A stretch of DNA of 64,000 bases from CAZWLY01 sp964634465 (lineage in GTDB: Bacteria > Desulfobacterota > Desulfarculia > G963662305): assembly GCA_964634465.1 (NCBI GenBank), contig CAZWLY010000003.1, positions 248,001-312,000 of the forward strand, given 5' to 3'. Both the position numbers and the translations under genes were made by a program. Within the stretch, counting starts at the first letter, position 1, and each line of letters starts with the position of its first letter. Positions 52,933 through 61,139 of this stretch are shown here, piece after piece. The notes under the pieces are model-generated. The model ran no database searches and had not been told where the DNA came from. It saw nothing but the letters and a program-made list of their open reading frames with translations.

Positions 52933-52962
52933 ACCCTAGCCAAACACCGGGCCGGGTGTCAA
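52933..52962 (-). promoter_or_regulatory. Probable promoter for punA
   Basis: On the minus strand TTGACA (52962-52957) and TAGGGT (52938-52933) are 18 bases apart, about 50 bases upstream of the ATG. The -35 is perfect, the -10 weak. Confidence 0.5.
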
Positions 52963-53169
52963 ATTTTTTTTGGGCCCCTAAGCCCTACCTTTTTCTAGTC
53001 ATACCACCGACGGAGGTCAATGGGGGAACAAGCCCTCCTTGACACAACCCCACCTCCACCTCATATTTGGCAGCAAGCAAGGTGGCATTTTCCCCGGCCG
53101 GCCTGGCCCAAAGCGATACAAGGATTTTCCGGCTGCCGGGTGATGTGCTCCCAAAGGGAGCCAGGAGAC

Positions 53170-53799
53170 ATGTACTTGAAGATCATACGACGCGCGAGTT
53201 ACCTGCTGGTGCCGGGCGTTTTTCTGTGCCTGGTGTCAGTGGCGGTGCTGAGCATACTATGCCTGGATGCGCCGGCCTATCGCCGCGCCGAATACAACCC
53301 GCCCTTTGGCCCCCTGCCGCTCAGCAGCCTGGAGGGCGCGGCCCGGCCCGAGGCCGAGCGCCGGGGTCCAACCGACCTGGAGACGCGCCAGCGGCGCTGG
53401 TGGCCGGTGGTGCGCAGGCTGGCCCGGCGCTACAACCTGGACCCCTGCCTGGTGATGGCGGTGATCCAGGTGGAGAGCGGCTTCGACCCCGAGGCGGTGA
53501 GCCACAAGGGGGCGCAGGGGCTGATGCAGATATTGCCCGGCACTGCCGCCTCCCTGGGGCTCAAGGACCCCTTGGACCCCCAGTCCAACCTGCGGGCCGG
53601 CATTCGCTACCTGGCCCAGCTCAAAAAGGTCTTCAACAACGACCTGGTGCTCACCCTGGCCGCCTACAACGCCGGCCCCACCAAGGTGGCCGCCCTGGGC
53701 GCGGTTCCCGACCACCGCGAGACCCGCGGCTTCGTGGTCAAGGTGCTGGCCCAGGCAGATACCTTCCGCACCCGCTTCCAGGCCATAGCCCGCAACTAG
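53170..53799 (+). CDS. Lytic transglycosylase (SLT domain)
   Basis: The 209-residue protein has an N-terminal membrane anchor or uncleaved signal (12-34) and an SLT domain from about 75. The catalytic Glu102 sits in V-I-Q-V-E-S-G-F-D-P; G-A-Q-G-L-M-Q-I-L-P and A-A-Y-N-A-G-P complete the family pattern. It cleaves murein to 1,6-anhydro products in the periplasm. The ATG at 53170 follows CCAGGAG; longer in-frame starts upstream have no ribosome site. Confidence 0.9.
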   Translation: MYLKIIRRASYLLVPGVFLCLVSVAVLSILCLDAPAYRRAEYNPPFGPLPLSSLEGAARPEAERRGPTDLETRQRRWWPVVRRLARRYNLDPCLVMAVIQVESGFDPEAVSHKGAQGLMQILPGTAASLGLKDPLDPQSNLRAGIRYLAQLKKVFNNDLVLTLAAYNAGPTKVAALGAVPDHRETRGFVVKVLAQADTFRTRFQAIARN

Positions 53800-53827
53800 C
53801 CCCCAGGCCCCAGGGGGCGGCGCTTTC
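53799..53827 (+). terminator. Weak hairpin terminator after the transglycosylase
   Basis: CCCCC-AGGCCCCA-GGGGG begins at the stop codon and is followed by CGGCGCTTTCTT. The T content is modest. Confidence 0.4.
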
Positions 53828-53986
53828 TTGAAACACCCGGGATTTGAGGTGGTGGGATCGGCCCAGCCCCGGTGATGCGCCGGTGGGCGCTTGGAGTGGG
53901 CCAAACAAAAGGAGCCCGGCAAACCCGCCGGCAGCGGGGCCTGGTACACCCCTCCTGCCTGACGCTTGCCGGGTCTGGCTCGGACG

Positions 53987-54072
53987 CCCGCCCCCCGTCG
54001 CCCCCCGCCGGCTCCCGCGGGGTCCGGTTCGGACGCCCCCGTCACCCCCCGTCGCCCGCCGTCGCCCCCTAG
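53987..54072. repeat. G-tract repeat array B (C-rich on this strand)
   Basis: About seven units related to GTCGCCCCCCG lie between two convergent genes; one unit is diverged to GTCGCCCGCC. Read on the minus strand they match the GCGACGGGGGG core of the arrays at 45 and 63.2 kb. The rest of 53828-54099 shows no gene. Confidence 0.6.
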
Positions 54073-54099
54073 CCACGGGAGCGCCAGGGGCGCGTCAAA

Positions 54100-54192
54100 C
54101 TACTTCCTGCGCTGATGGCGCGTGCGCTTCAGCAACTTGCGGTGCTTGTGCTTGCGGATCTTCTTGCGCCGCTTCTTGATTACGCTGCCCAT
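54100..54192 (-). CDS. AURKAIP1/COX24-domain mini-protein (30 aa)
   Basis: Only 30 codons, preceded by AAAGGTGATTTC. Seventeen residues are Lys/Arg and three His; the pattern G-S-V-I-K-K-R-R-K-K followed by H-R-K-L-L-K-R-T-R-H-Q-R-R is the bacterial COX24/AURKAIP1 signature. Eukaryotic relatives (mS38) are small-subunit mitoribosomal proteins, so an rRNA-binding role is likely. A clear promoter lies upstream. It is easily missed because of its size. Confidence 0.85.
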   Translation of the reverse strand: MGSVIKKRRKKIRKHKHRKLLKRTRHQRRK

Positions 54193-54256
54193 GAAATCAC
54201 CTTTCGTTCAGCCCTCACAAAGCCCCCTGGGGCCCGCAGAATAATTCGAAAATGGT

Positions 54257-54285
54257 TATATACCGGATGCGGCCGGCCGGGGCAA
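54257..54285 (-). promoter_or_regulatory. Promoter of the COX24-type gene
   Basis: On the minus strand TTGCCC (54285-54280) and TATATA (54262-54257) are 17 bases apart, about 65 bases upstream of the ATG. Confidence 0.6.
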
Positions 54286-54367
54286 GGGTAAAGCAAGGGC
54301 AGCAGGCAGGGAGGGCCCCAGGAAAGGCCCGCCCGCAGACAGGGGGAGTGCCGCCGCCGGCCAGCGG

Positions 54368-54712
54368 CTACTCGATGCTCAACAGGTAGTCCACCAGGGC
54401 CTTGCGCTCGGCCGGGCTCAGCTTCTTGGTCTTCCTGATCTGGCTGGCCATGCTCCGGGCCTTGGCCGGGTTGAGCAGGGGCTCCGCCTCGCCGGCCAGG
54501 TAGGCCTCCAAGCGGTCGGCCTGGCCGGCATAGCCCTTGGCCACCTGCTTCAGCTCCAGGCCCACGCCCCGGCCCTCCACCTTGTGGCAGCCGCTGCAAC
54601 GCAGGGACTGGAACACCTCCCGGCCGGAGGGCCCCTGGGAGCCGGCCAGGGCCACGGCCGCGGCGGCCAGGGCGGCCATCACTATCAGCAGGGCGCCTGT
54701 GAGTTTGCGCAT
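54368..54712 (-). CDS. Small c-type cytochrome (monoheme)
   Basis: The 114-residue protein has a signal peptide (1-23, ending A-L-A). One heme-attachment motif C-S-G-C-H lies at 39-43, and a Met near 89 in A-R-S-M-A-S can serve as sixth ligand. The size and C-terminal helix (E-R-K-A-L-V-D-Y-L) fit a class I cytochrome c acting in periplasmic electron transfer. No redox partner gene is adjacent. Confidence 0.85.
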   Translation of the reverse strand: MRKLTGALLIVMAALAAAAVALAGSQGPSGREVFQSLRCSGCHKVEGRGVGLELKQVAKGYAGQADRLEAYLAGEAEPLLNPAKARSMASQIRKTKKLSPAERKALVDYLLSIE

Positions 54713-54816
54713 GGCAGGTCCTTTCTCCAGCGCCGGCGGCAGGGACCGCGGCGGTATGGGGTTCTGGACAATATTCTAGCGCAGCAGGAGGCCGGCCGCC
54801 CAGGCGGGAACAAGGC

Positions 54817-55245
54817 TCAGGGCAGGGCGGTGATGTGGGCCACCTCGGCCCCGGCCTGGCGCAGCCGGGCGTACAGGTCGCGGCAGGCCTTCAGCTCGGG
54901 GCCCTCCTGGCGGGGGATGAGCAGGATGACCAGCTCGTAGGGCGGCGGCTCCTGGGGATGCAGGAGGATGGCCACTCCGGCCTGGTTGAGGTTGTCGGGC
55001 CCGGTGGCTATGAGGACCGGCTCCTGGTCCTGGTCCGGGCCGCCGGCCAGGGCATGGGGGACAAAGGAATTCTGTTCGAAGGTCCACAGGCGCTGGTCCA
55101 TTTCCTGGGCCTCGGCCTGGCTGGCGGCCACGATGAGCACCCGCCGGCCCTGGCGGTGGTGATGGGCGGCCAGGCGGGCGGCGGCGGTGAGGGCGTCGCT
55201 CCCGGCCTGGCCCAGGTTGATGAACTCCACCCGCTTGGGGGTCAT
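54817..55245 (-). CDS. holC: DNA polymerase III chi subunit
   Basis: The 142-residue protein matches HolC: V-E-F-I-N-L near the start, G-R-R-V-L-I-V-A-A near 33, L-W-T-F-x3-S-F-V-P-H near 53, and P-V-L-I near 74. Chi links the clamp-loader to SSB. It is often weakly conserved; the W-T-F...P-H block is the best support. Confidence 0.8.
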   Translation of the reverse strand: MTPKRVEFINLGQAGSDALTAAARLAAHHHRQGRRVLIVAASQAEAQEMDQRLWTFEQNSFVPHALAGGPDQDQEPVLIATGPDNLNQAGVAILLHPQEPPPYELVILLIPRQEGPELKACRDLYARLRQAGAEVAHITALP

Positions 55246-55399
55246 GCTGGCTGCTCCGCGACAAGGAACCGGCGCGGGCCGAAGGCCTGCCCGCGCCCCG
55301 ATCTTAGCACAGGGCCGGCCGGGGTCAAACCGCGGCCCGCCGGCTGCTTTGCCCGGCCGGCCGGTTATCTGATAGGATTATGCTGCTAAGGAGGCCGCC

Positions 55400-55774
55400 A
55401 TGATACGGCTCACGGTGGACAAAGTGAAAACGGGCATGGTGCTGGCCCAGGACGTCACCCGGGACGACGGGGTGATCCTCATGGGCAAGGGCGGCACCAT
55501 CAGCGAAGAGACCATCCGCCTGCTGGAGCGGCTGGAGATAGAGTCGGTGGTGGTGGAGGGCGACCAGTTCGCCTCGGACGAGGAGCGGCAGGCCTATCTC
55601 AAGAAGGCCGAGGAGGAGTTGGACCTGCGCTTTTCCCGGGTGGAGGACGACAAGGTGCTCATGGCCATCCGCGAGATGTTCCGCAAGCGCCTGCAAAAGG
55701 GCTGCGGCCCCCCGCCCAGGGCCCGCACCATGGTGGAGGCGGTGGGCGGCATCATGGGACGCGGGGGGGACTAG
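55400..55774 (+). CDS. DUF3391-like small protein coupled to an HDOD gene
   Basis: The ATG follows AAGGAGG. The 124-residue product begins with the pattern V-K-T-G-M-V-L-A-Q-D-V-x7-I-L-M-G-K-G-x2-I-S-E-E-T-I-R-L-L, as in the N-terminal segment that precedes HD-GYP/HD domains (DUF3391-like), and then a charged helix. It lies 3 bases before the HDOD gene. A signalling partner role is plausible, but no catalytic residues are visible. Confidence 0.65.
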   Translation: MIRLTVDKVKTGMVLAQDVTRDDGVILMGKGGTISEETIRLLERLEIESVVVEGDQFASDEERQAYLKKAEEELDLRFSRVEDDKVLMAIREMFRKRLQKGCGPPPRARTMVEAVGGIMGRGGD

Positions 55775-55777
55775 GCC

Positions 55778-56599
55778 ATGGTGCTCGAGGAAGCGGCGGC
55801 CAAAAAGCGGGTGCAACTCCTGAAGAACCTGCCCACTCTGCCCGGCATGATCGACAAGATCAGCCGGGCGGTGGAGTCAAAGCGCTTCTCCGCCGCGGAC
55901 ATCGGCAAGCTCATCAGCCGGGACCAGGTGCTCACCGCCAAGGTGCTGAAGCTGGCCAACAGCGCCTTCTTCGGCTTCTCGCGCAAGGTGGGTTCCCTGA
56001 CCCAGGCCCTGGTGCTGTTGGGCTTCGACGTGGTGAAGGGCCTGATCCTCACCTCCAGCGTGTTCGACCTGATGAAGACCAAGGGCGAGGACCTGTGGCG
56101 CCACTCCATGGGGGTGGCCACGGCCGCGGCCATCATCGCCACCCAGGTGGAGATGGAGGACGCGGAGGAGGCCTCCCTGGCCGGGCTGCTGCACGATCTG
56201 GGCAAGGTGGTGATCCGGGTGCACATGCCCGACGACTCGGCCTCCATCATGGAGCTGGTGGAGGTGGAGGGCCTGGCCCTACGGGACGCGGAGCGGGAGG
56301 TGCTGGGTTTCAACCACACCCAGGTGGGCCAGTGGCTGGCCGAGAGCTGGAAGCTGCCCGAGGAGCTGTCCGAACCGATCCGCTGGCACCACCGGCCCGA
56401 GGGCTCGCGCAAGGCGCCCCGCATGACCGCGGCGGTGCACCTGGCCGACTGCCTGGTGCGTGGCTTTGGCTACGGCGACGGCGGCGATCCCTGGGTGCCT
56501 CCCCTGGACCGCTTCGCCCTGAAGCAGTTGGGCCTCAACTCCCAGACGCTGGAGGCCATCGTGGACGAGCTTTGCGAAAAGCTGTCGGCCGCGGAGTGA
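55778..56599 (+). CDS. HDOD-domain signalling protein
   Basis: The 273-residue protein has the HDOD architecture: L-P-T-L-P near 19, I-G-K-L-I-S-x-D-Q-V-L-T-A-K-V-L-K-L-A-N-S near 44, and H-D-L-G-K near 148. The HD pair H-D is present, but the additional HD-GYP histidines are not. HDOD proteins act in signal transduction, often with c-di-GMP or chemotaxis modules, mostly without shown enzyme activity. Confidence 0.88.
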   Translation: MVLEEAAAKKRVQLLKNLPTLPGMIDKISRAVESKRFSAADIGKLISRDQVLTAKVLKLANSAFFGFSRKVGSLTQALVLLGFDVVKGLILTSSVFDLMKTKGEDLWRHSMGVATAAAIIATQVEMEDAEEASLAGLLHDLGKVVIRVHMPDDSASIMELVEVEGLALRDAEREVLGFNHTQVGQWLAESWKLPEELSEPIRWHHRPEGSRKAPRMTAAVHLADCLVRGFGYGDGGDPWVPPLDRFALKQLGLNSQTLEAIVDELCEKLSAAE

Positions 56600-56656
56600 C
56601 AAGGGGGGCATGGGAGTTAAACCTTCCTATTTACGATATATTCAGGCCGGCATCGC

Positions 56657-56685
56657 TTGACAGCCCCCAGGGGGGAACTTATATT
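56657..56685 (+). promoter_or_regulatory. Near-consensus promoter of the dnaJ-like gene
   Basis: A perfect TTGACA (56657-56662), a 17-base spacer and TATATT (56680-56685). The spacer contains the dyad CCCCC-A-GGGGG. The leader of about 100 bases ends in a hairpin (56759-56777, CCGCCGG-TCACT-CCGGCGG) close to the ribosome site. Confidence 0.75.
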
Positions 56686-56789
56686 GCGAACTAGGCGACC
56701 GGCCCCGGAAGGGGTAGGCTTGTCTTTGTAACCGATCGGGGCTACAACAAGATCACAACCGCCGGTCACTCCGGCGGGGCAAGGCGATA

Positions 56790-57755
56790 ATGTCAAAGGA
56801 TTATTACAAGATACTGGGTGTATCCAAGGGGGCCTCCCAGGAGGAGATCAAAAAGGCCTACCGCAAGCTGGCCCTCAAGTACCACCCGGACCGCAACAAG
56901 GACGACAAGAACGCCGAGGAGCGCTTCAAGGAGGTGGGCGAGGCCTACGCCGTGCTGAGCGACCCGGAGAAGCGCAAGCAATACGACACCTTCGGCAGCA
57001 CCGACTTCCGCCAGCGCTACAGCCAGGAGGACATCTTCCAGGGCAGCGACATCTCCGACATCCTGCGGGAGATGGGCCTGGGCGGCGACTTCTTCGCCCG
57101 CTTCATGGGCGGCCGGGGAGGCAGGGGCGGCTTCCGCACCTACACCTTCACCGGTGGCCGGCCCGGCGCCCAGCCGGGCGCGGGCGGTTTCGAGTTCGAC
57201 CAGGCCTTTGGCGGCTACGGCCAGGGCCCGGCCAAGGGCACCGACCTGGTCTACGAGCTGCCGGTGAGCCTGGCCGAGGTGCTCCTGGGCGCCACCAAGA
57301 TGGTTTCCTACCGCCGGGGCGGCAAGGTGGAGCGGGTCAGCGTGAAGATCCCGGCCGGCATCGCCACCGGCCAGAAGCTCCGCCTGGCCGGCAAGGGCGA
57401 GCCCGGCCCCCAGGGCGCGCCGGCGGGCGACCTGTTCATCCGGGTGCGGGTGCTGGACGAGCCCGGCTGGCGCCGGGACGGCGACGATTTGGAGAAGGTG
57501 GAGAACATCACCTTCAGCCAGGCCGCCCTGGGCTGCACCATAGACGTGACCACCCTGGACGGCAAGACGCTCTCGGTCAAGGTGCCCAAGGGCACCCAGA
57601 ACGGGGCCCGCCTGCGCCTCAAGGGCCAGGGCCTGCCCCGCTTCAAGGGTTCCGGCCGGGGCGACCTCTACGTGAAGCTGAACGTGCAGGTGCCCAAGAA
57701 GCTGACCAAGCGCCAGAAGGAGCTGCTGGAGGAGCTGGCCAAGGAGGGGCTCTAG
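56790..57755 (+). CDS. CbpA-type DnaJ co-chaperone (no zinc finger)
   Basis: The 321-residue protein has a J-domain (1-70) with H-P-D at 32-34, a Gly/Phe-rich linker (about 108-145) and the two DnaJ C-terminal beta domains (about 150-310). The C-x2-C-x-G-x-G zinc repeats of DnaJ proper are absent, which places it with CbpA/DjlA-like class B proteins. It stimulates DnaK ATPase. The ATG at 56790 has only a weak GGCAAGG before it. Confidence 0.9.
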   Translation: MSKDYYKILGVSKGASQEEIKKAYRKLALKYHPDRNKDDKNAEERFKEVGEAYAVLSDPEKRKQYDTFGSTDFRQRYSQEDIFQGSDISDILREMGLGGDFFARFMGGRGGRGGFRTYTFTGGRPGAQPGAGGFEFDQAFGGYGQGPAKGTDLVYELPVSLAEVLLGATKMVSYRRGGKVERVSVKIPAGIATGQKLRLAGKGEPGPQGAPAGDLFIRVRVLDEPGWRRDGDDLEKVENITFSQAALGCTIDVTTLDGKTLSVKVPKGTQNGARLRLKGQGLPRFKGSGRGDLYVKLNVQVPKKLTKRQKELLEELAKEGL

Positions 57756-57895
57756 CCTCACCGCCGGGCCGCCGCCGGGCCGCGTCCCTGGCGTCCCCCG
57801 GTGACACCCCGGCGGCACCCTGGTCACACCCCGGGCCCCCGAGGTCCCCCGGCCGCCCCAGGGGACCGGCATCATCACAGAGAGGAAGGAACGCC

Positions 57896-58684
57896 ATTTC
57901 TCGCCCACGCGCCACAAGCAAGGCGGCTGTCCTGGCCCTGGCCCTGGTGCTCTGCCTGGCCCTGGCCGCGGCCGCTGCGGACTGGCCCCGGCCCCAGGGC
58001 CCGGTGGCCGACTACGCCCAGGTGATTCCGCCCCCCTACCGCCAGCGCATCGCCGCGGCCGCCACCGAGCTGTGGCAGAAGACCGGCGCCGCAGTGGTGG
58101 TGGCCACCATCCCCTCCCTGGAGGGCGAGAGCATCGAAGAGGCGGCGGTGCGCCTGTTCCAAGAGTGGGGCATCGGCAAGAAGGGCGAGGACCGGGGGTT
58201 GCTCATCCTGGTGGCCCTGAAGGAGCGCAAGCTGCGCATAGAGGTGGGCTACGGCCTGGAGGGGCTCATCACCGACGTGAAGGCGGGCATGGTCCGCGAC
58301 CAGGCCCTGCTGCCCTACCTCAAGAAGAACCAGTTCGGCAAGGGCCTCTACGCGGGGGTGGTGGCGGTGGCCAATATCATCGCCCAAGAGCAGGGCGTCA
58401 CCCTGACCGGGGTGCCCAAGCTCAAGCTGCGCCGGCCCGCCCGCGGCCTGGCCCTGGGCGGCCTGTTCTTCATCTTCCTGGTGCTGTTCGTGCTGCTGAC
58501 CTCCCTGCGCCGGGGCTCGGCCCGGGGCATCCTGCCCGCCATCCTGCTGGGCTCCCTCCTGGGCGGAGGCCGCCACTACGGGGGGGGCATGGGCGGCGGC
58601 GGCTTCGGCGGCTTCGGGGGGGGCGGCTTCGGCGGCTTCGGCGGCGGCATGAGCGGCGGCGGCGGGGTGTCCGGAGGGTTCTGA
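57896..58684 (+). CDS. TPM-domain membrane protein (YgcG family), possible ATT start
   Basis: The frame encodes a TPM domain (about 40-160: V-A-D-Y-A-Q-V-I-P-P, G-I-G-K-K-G-E-D-R-G-L-L-I-L-V, Y-G-L-E-G-L-I-T-D), a TM helix (about 185-205) and a Gly/Phe-rich tail ending S-G-G-F. The first ATG/GTG-type start (57947, GTG) would delete the positively charged N-region of the signal peptide. An ATT at 57896, six bases after GAGAGGAAGG, restores a complete signal sequence. TPM plus LemA (two genes on) is a recurrent pair. Confidence 0.82.
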   Translation: MSRPRATSKAAVLALALVLCLALAAAAADWPRPQGPVADYAQVIPPPYRQRIAAAATELWQKTGAAVVVATIPSLEGESIEEAAVRLFQEWGIGKKGEDRGLLILVALKERKLRIEVGYGLEGLITDVKAGMVRDQALLPYLKKNQFGKGLYAGVVAVANIIAQEQGVTLTGVPKLKLRRPARGLALGGLFFIFLVLFVLLTSLRRGSARGILPAILLGSLLGGGRHYGGGMGGGGFGGFGGGGFGGFGGGMSGGGGVSGGF

Positions 58685-58702
58685 GAGACTTGTCAGGATA
58701 AC

Positions 58703-58740
58703 GGGGGCGCGCCCCCTTTTGCCGGCGGCGCGCCGCCGGC
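58703..58740. other. Two adjacent perfect palindromes
   Basis: GGGGGCGCGCCCCC followed by TTTT (58703-58720) is terminator-like for the TPM transcript. Directly after comes GCCGGCGGCGCGCCGCCGGC (58721-58740), a 20-base perfect palindrome 15 bases before the next ATG. Confidence 0.5.
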
Positions 58741-58755
58741 GAGGTGAGACGAAGC

Positions 58756-59496
58756 ATGAAGCCCAAACCACCCGAAAGGCCCGAGGACATATACCCCAAG
58801 CTGATAAAGGACCTGCGGACCGCCCTGGGCGAGGACCTCGTGGGGGTGGCGGTGTTCGGCTCGGCCGCGAGCGAACGCTACCTCAAGGGCCGCAGTGACA
58901 TCAACCTGATGGTGCTGGTGCGCGACGGCTCGGGCCACCGCCTGGGCCGGCTGATCGCCTTTTGCGAGCGCTGGGGAGCGGCCAGGGTGGCGGTGCCCCT
59001 GGTGGTCACCCCCGCCTACCTGGCCTCCAGCCTGGACGTGTTCCCCATCGAGTTCATGGTGATGGCCGCCGAGCACAAGCGCATCCACGGCCAGGACCCC
59101 CTGGCCGACATCCAGGTGGAGCCGGCCTATCTGCGCCTGCAACTGGAGCGCGAACTCAAGGCCAAGCTCATGGCCATGCGGGGCCGGCTCATGGCCAGCG
59201 GCGGCCGCAAGGACGAGATCCGGGCCCTCATCGGCGAGGCCCTGCCCGCCTTCACCGCCCTGTTCAAGGCCTATCTCCAGCTCACCCGGGGAGAGTTCCC
59301 CAACCACCCGGCCTCGGTGCTGGAGGCCATGGCCGCCGCCGGGGTGGAGCTGGCCGCCTTCCACAATATGGGCCGGGTGCGGGCGGGCGATCTGAAGCTC
59401 TCGGCCCACGAGCTGGTGGAGCTGGTGGAAAAGGCCCTGGCCGAGCTGAGCGATTTGAGCCAGAATGTAGATCAACTCGAGCGCAAGGAGTCGTAA
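58756..59496 (+). CDS. MNT-like nucleotidyltransferase-fold protein, altered DxD
   Basis: The 246-residue protein starts (ATG 58756, after GAGGTGAG) with an antitoxin/kanamycin-nucleotidyltransferase-type fold: G-V-A-V-F-G-S near 30-36 and R-S-D-I-N-L-M-V-L-V near 47-55. The second acidic residue of the metal-binding D-x-D reads Asn, so catalysis may be impaired or altered. The C-terminal half is helical. It sits between TPM and LemA genes. There is no partner HEPN gene next to it. Confidence 0.75.
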   Translation: MKPKPPERPEDIYPKLIKDLRTALGEDLVGVAVFGSAASERYLKGRSDINLMVLVRDGSGHRLGRLIAFCERWGAARVAVPLVVTPAYLASSLDVFPIEFMVMAAEHKRIHGQDPLADIQVEPAYLRLQLERELKAKLMAMRGRLMASGGRKDEIRALIGEALPAFTALFKAYLQLTRGEFPNHPASVLEAMAAAGVELAAFHNMGRVRAGDLKLSAHELVELVEKALAELSDLSQNVDQLERKES

Positions 59497-59499
59497 GAC

Positions 59500-60063
59500 A
59501 TGAGCCGCGGAGCCAAGATAGCCATCGGCGTCGGCGTAGTGGTGCTGATCCTCTACTTCCTTTTGGCCAGTCCCTACAACCGCCTGGTGAGCCTGGACGA
59601 GCAGGTGCGCCAGAGCCAGGCCAACGTGGAGGTGCAGCTCAACCGCCGCCTGGACCTCATCCCCAACCTGGTGGAGACGGTCAAGGGCTACGCCGCCCAC
59701 GAGCGCCAGACCCTGGAGGCGGTGACCAAGGCCCGCCAGCAGGTGGTGTCGGCCGGCTCCCTGACCCAGAAGCTGGCCGCCAACCAGCAACTGACCAGCG
59801 CCCTCTCCCGCCTGCTGCTGGTGGTGGAGCGCTACCCGGAGCTAAAGGCCAGCCAGAATTTCCGCGCCCTGCAGGACCAGTTGGAAGGCACCGAGAACCG
59901 CATCAGCGTGGCGCGCACCCGCTACAACGCGGCGGTGAAGGAATACAACACCGCCATACGCAGCTTCCCCACCGTGATCCTGGCCCGGCTCTTTGGTTTC
60001 GACCCCCGGCCGGTCTTCCAGGCCCCGGCCGCGGCCCAAACCGCGCCCAAGGTCAAGTTCTAG
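59500..60063 (+). CDS. LemA-family membrane protein
   Basis: The 187-residue protein has one N-terminal TM (about 7-24), then the LemA pattern: Y-N-x-L-V-x2-D-E-Q-V-x3-Q-A-N-V-E-V-Q-L-x-R-R-x-D-L-I-P-N-L-V-E-T-V-K-G near 25-62, then a long helical bundle. The function is unknown. Pairing with a TPM protein in one operon is common; here one nucleotidyltransferase gene is inserted between them. Confidence 0.92.
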   Translation: MSRGAKIAIGVGVVVLILYFLLASPYNRLVSLDEQVRQSQANVEVQLNRRLDLIPNLVETVKGYAAHERQTLEAVTKARQQVVSAGSLTQKLAANQQLTSALSRLLLVVERYPELKASQNFRALQDQLEGTENRISVARTRYNAAVKEYNTAIRSFPTVILARLFGFDPRPVFQAPAAAQTAPKVKF

Positions 60064-60098
60064 GCAGGGAGGCCGCCTGAAACAAAACCCCGCAGGGG

Positions 60099-60797
60099 AT
60101 GGGCATGGACGTCGACCAACTGACCATGATCTGGCGCATCGTCCTGGCCGCCGGGCTGGGGCTCTTGGTCGGCCTGGAGCGCGAGCGCCACGGCCGGGCC
60201 GCCGGTTTGCGCACCTGCATGCTGGTGGCCATGGCCGGTGCGCTCATCATGAGCCTCTCCCTGCACCTGAGCCAAATCTTCGGCCCGGCGGGCGTGAGAT
60301 CCATCATGCGCATGGACCCCAGCCGCCTGGCCTCCTACGCCATCGCGGGCATGGGCTTTCTGGGCGCCGGCGCCATAATCCAGGGCCGCGCCTCGGCCCG
60401 GGGGGTCACCACCGGCGCGGCCATGTGGACCTGCACCGTGGTGGGCCTGGCGGTGGGGGCGGGGCTGTATCTTCCCGCCCTGGCCACCGTGGGCCTGGTG
60501 CTGGCCGCCCTGGTGCTCCTGCGGGGCCTGGGCCACCGGCTGCGCCAGGACCAGTACGTGACCTTGGAGGTGGAGACCACCGACCTGGAGGTGCGCCAGC
60601 CCATCCGCGAGCTTTGCGCCCGTTTCGGGGTGCGGATCCTCTTTGCCGGGCGGGAGCGCTGCCGGGGGACCAACCTCCTGAAGCTCACCTACTCCCTGGC
60701 CATCCAGTCCGGGCCCTCCTGGGGCGACTTCCTCGACGAGCTGGAGGGCCTGCCCGGGGTCACCTGCTACTGCTGGCAAGAGGCCAAGGTGCCCTAG
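60099..60797 (+). CDS. MgtC/SapB-family membrane protein
   Basis: The 232-residue protein has four to five TM helices in the first 145 residues: A-G-L-G-L-L-V-G-L-E-R-E-R, G-M-G-F-L-G-A-G-A-I and T-T-G-A-A-M-W are MgtC motifs. A soluble C-terminal ACT-like domain follows. MgtC proteins influence Mg2+ homeostasis and ATP synthase in pathogens; in other bacteria the role is open. The stop overlaps the convergent gene by four bases. Confidence 0.85.
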   Translation: MGMDVDQLTMIWRIVLAAGLGLLVGLERERHGRAAGLRTCMLVAMAGALIMSLSLHLSQIFGPAGVRSIMRMDPSRLASYAIAGMGFLGAGAIIQGRASARGVTTGAAMWTCTVVGLAVGAGLYLPALATVGLVLAALVLLRGLGHRLRQDQYVTLEVETTDLEVRQPIRELCARFGVRILFAGRERCRGTNLLKLTYSLAIQSGPSWGDFLDELEGLPGVTCYCWQEAKVP

Positions 60798-61024
60798 CCG
60801 AACACCACCTCCTCGCCCACGGCCAGCTTGTTCTTCTCCACCCGGGGCCAGAATTCCTCGATATGGGCCGTGAGCATGACCCACTGCTTGCGGCGCTCCG
60901 GGTCCTCCTCCAGCCAGCCGGCCAGGCAATCCCGGGGGGTGGCGACCCACTGGCCGCTCTGGGGATGGCGGTAGCCCTTATCCTCCTGGTACTCCAGGCT
61001 CACCTGTTGGTATATGAACCGCAA
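60794..61024 (-). CDS. Unknown 76-aa protein
   Basis: The frame is ATG-initiated at 61024, with AAAGGAGCG upstream (minus strand). The product is acidic with several aromatic residues (W near 26, 37, 48 and 59). It has no signal or TM segment. The 3' end overlaps that of the MgtC gene by four bases. I do not recognise its family. Confidence 0.55.
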   Translation of the reverse strand: MRFIYQQVSLEYQEDKGYRHPQSGQWVATPRDCLAGWLEEDPERRKQWVMLTAHIEEFWPRVEKNKLAVGEEVVFG

Positions 61025-61139
61025 AACACGCTCCTTTGCCGGGATTTGACTTCAGGCGTTAGAGTATAACACCGGCTTGCCCGGCGGCCGGCCCTGCTTT
61101 AGACTTTGGCGGCAGCAGGAAAAGGGAAAGGCACGAATC

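Noticed and set aside
53020..53169. Fifty-codon N-terminal extension of the lytic transglycosylase
   Set aside because: No ribosome site, and it would place the membrane anchor far from the N-terminus; the ATG at 53170 follows CCAGGAG.
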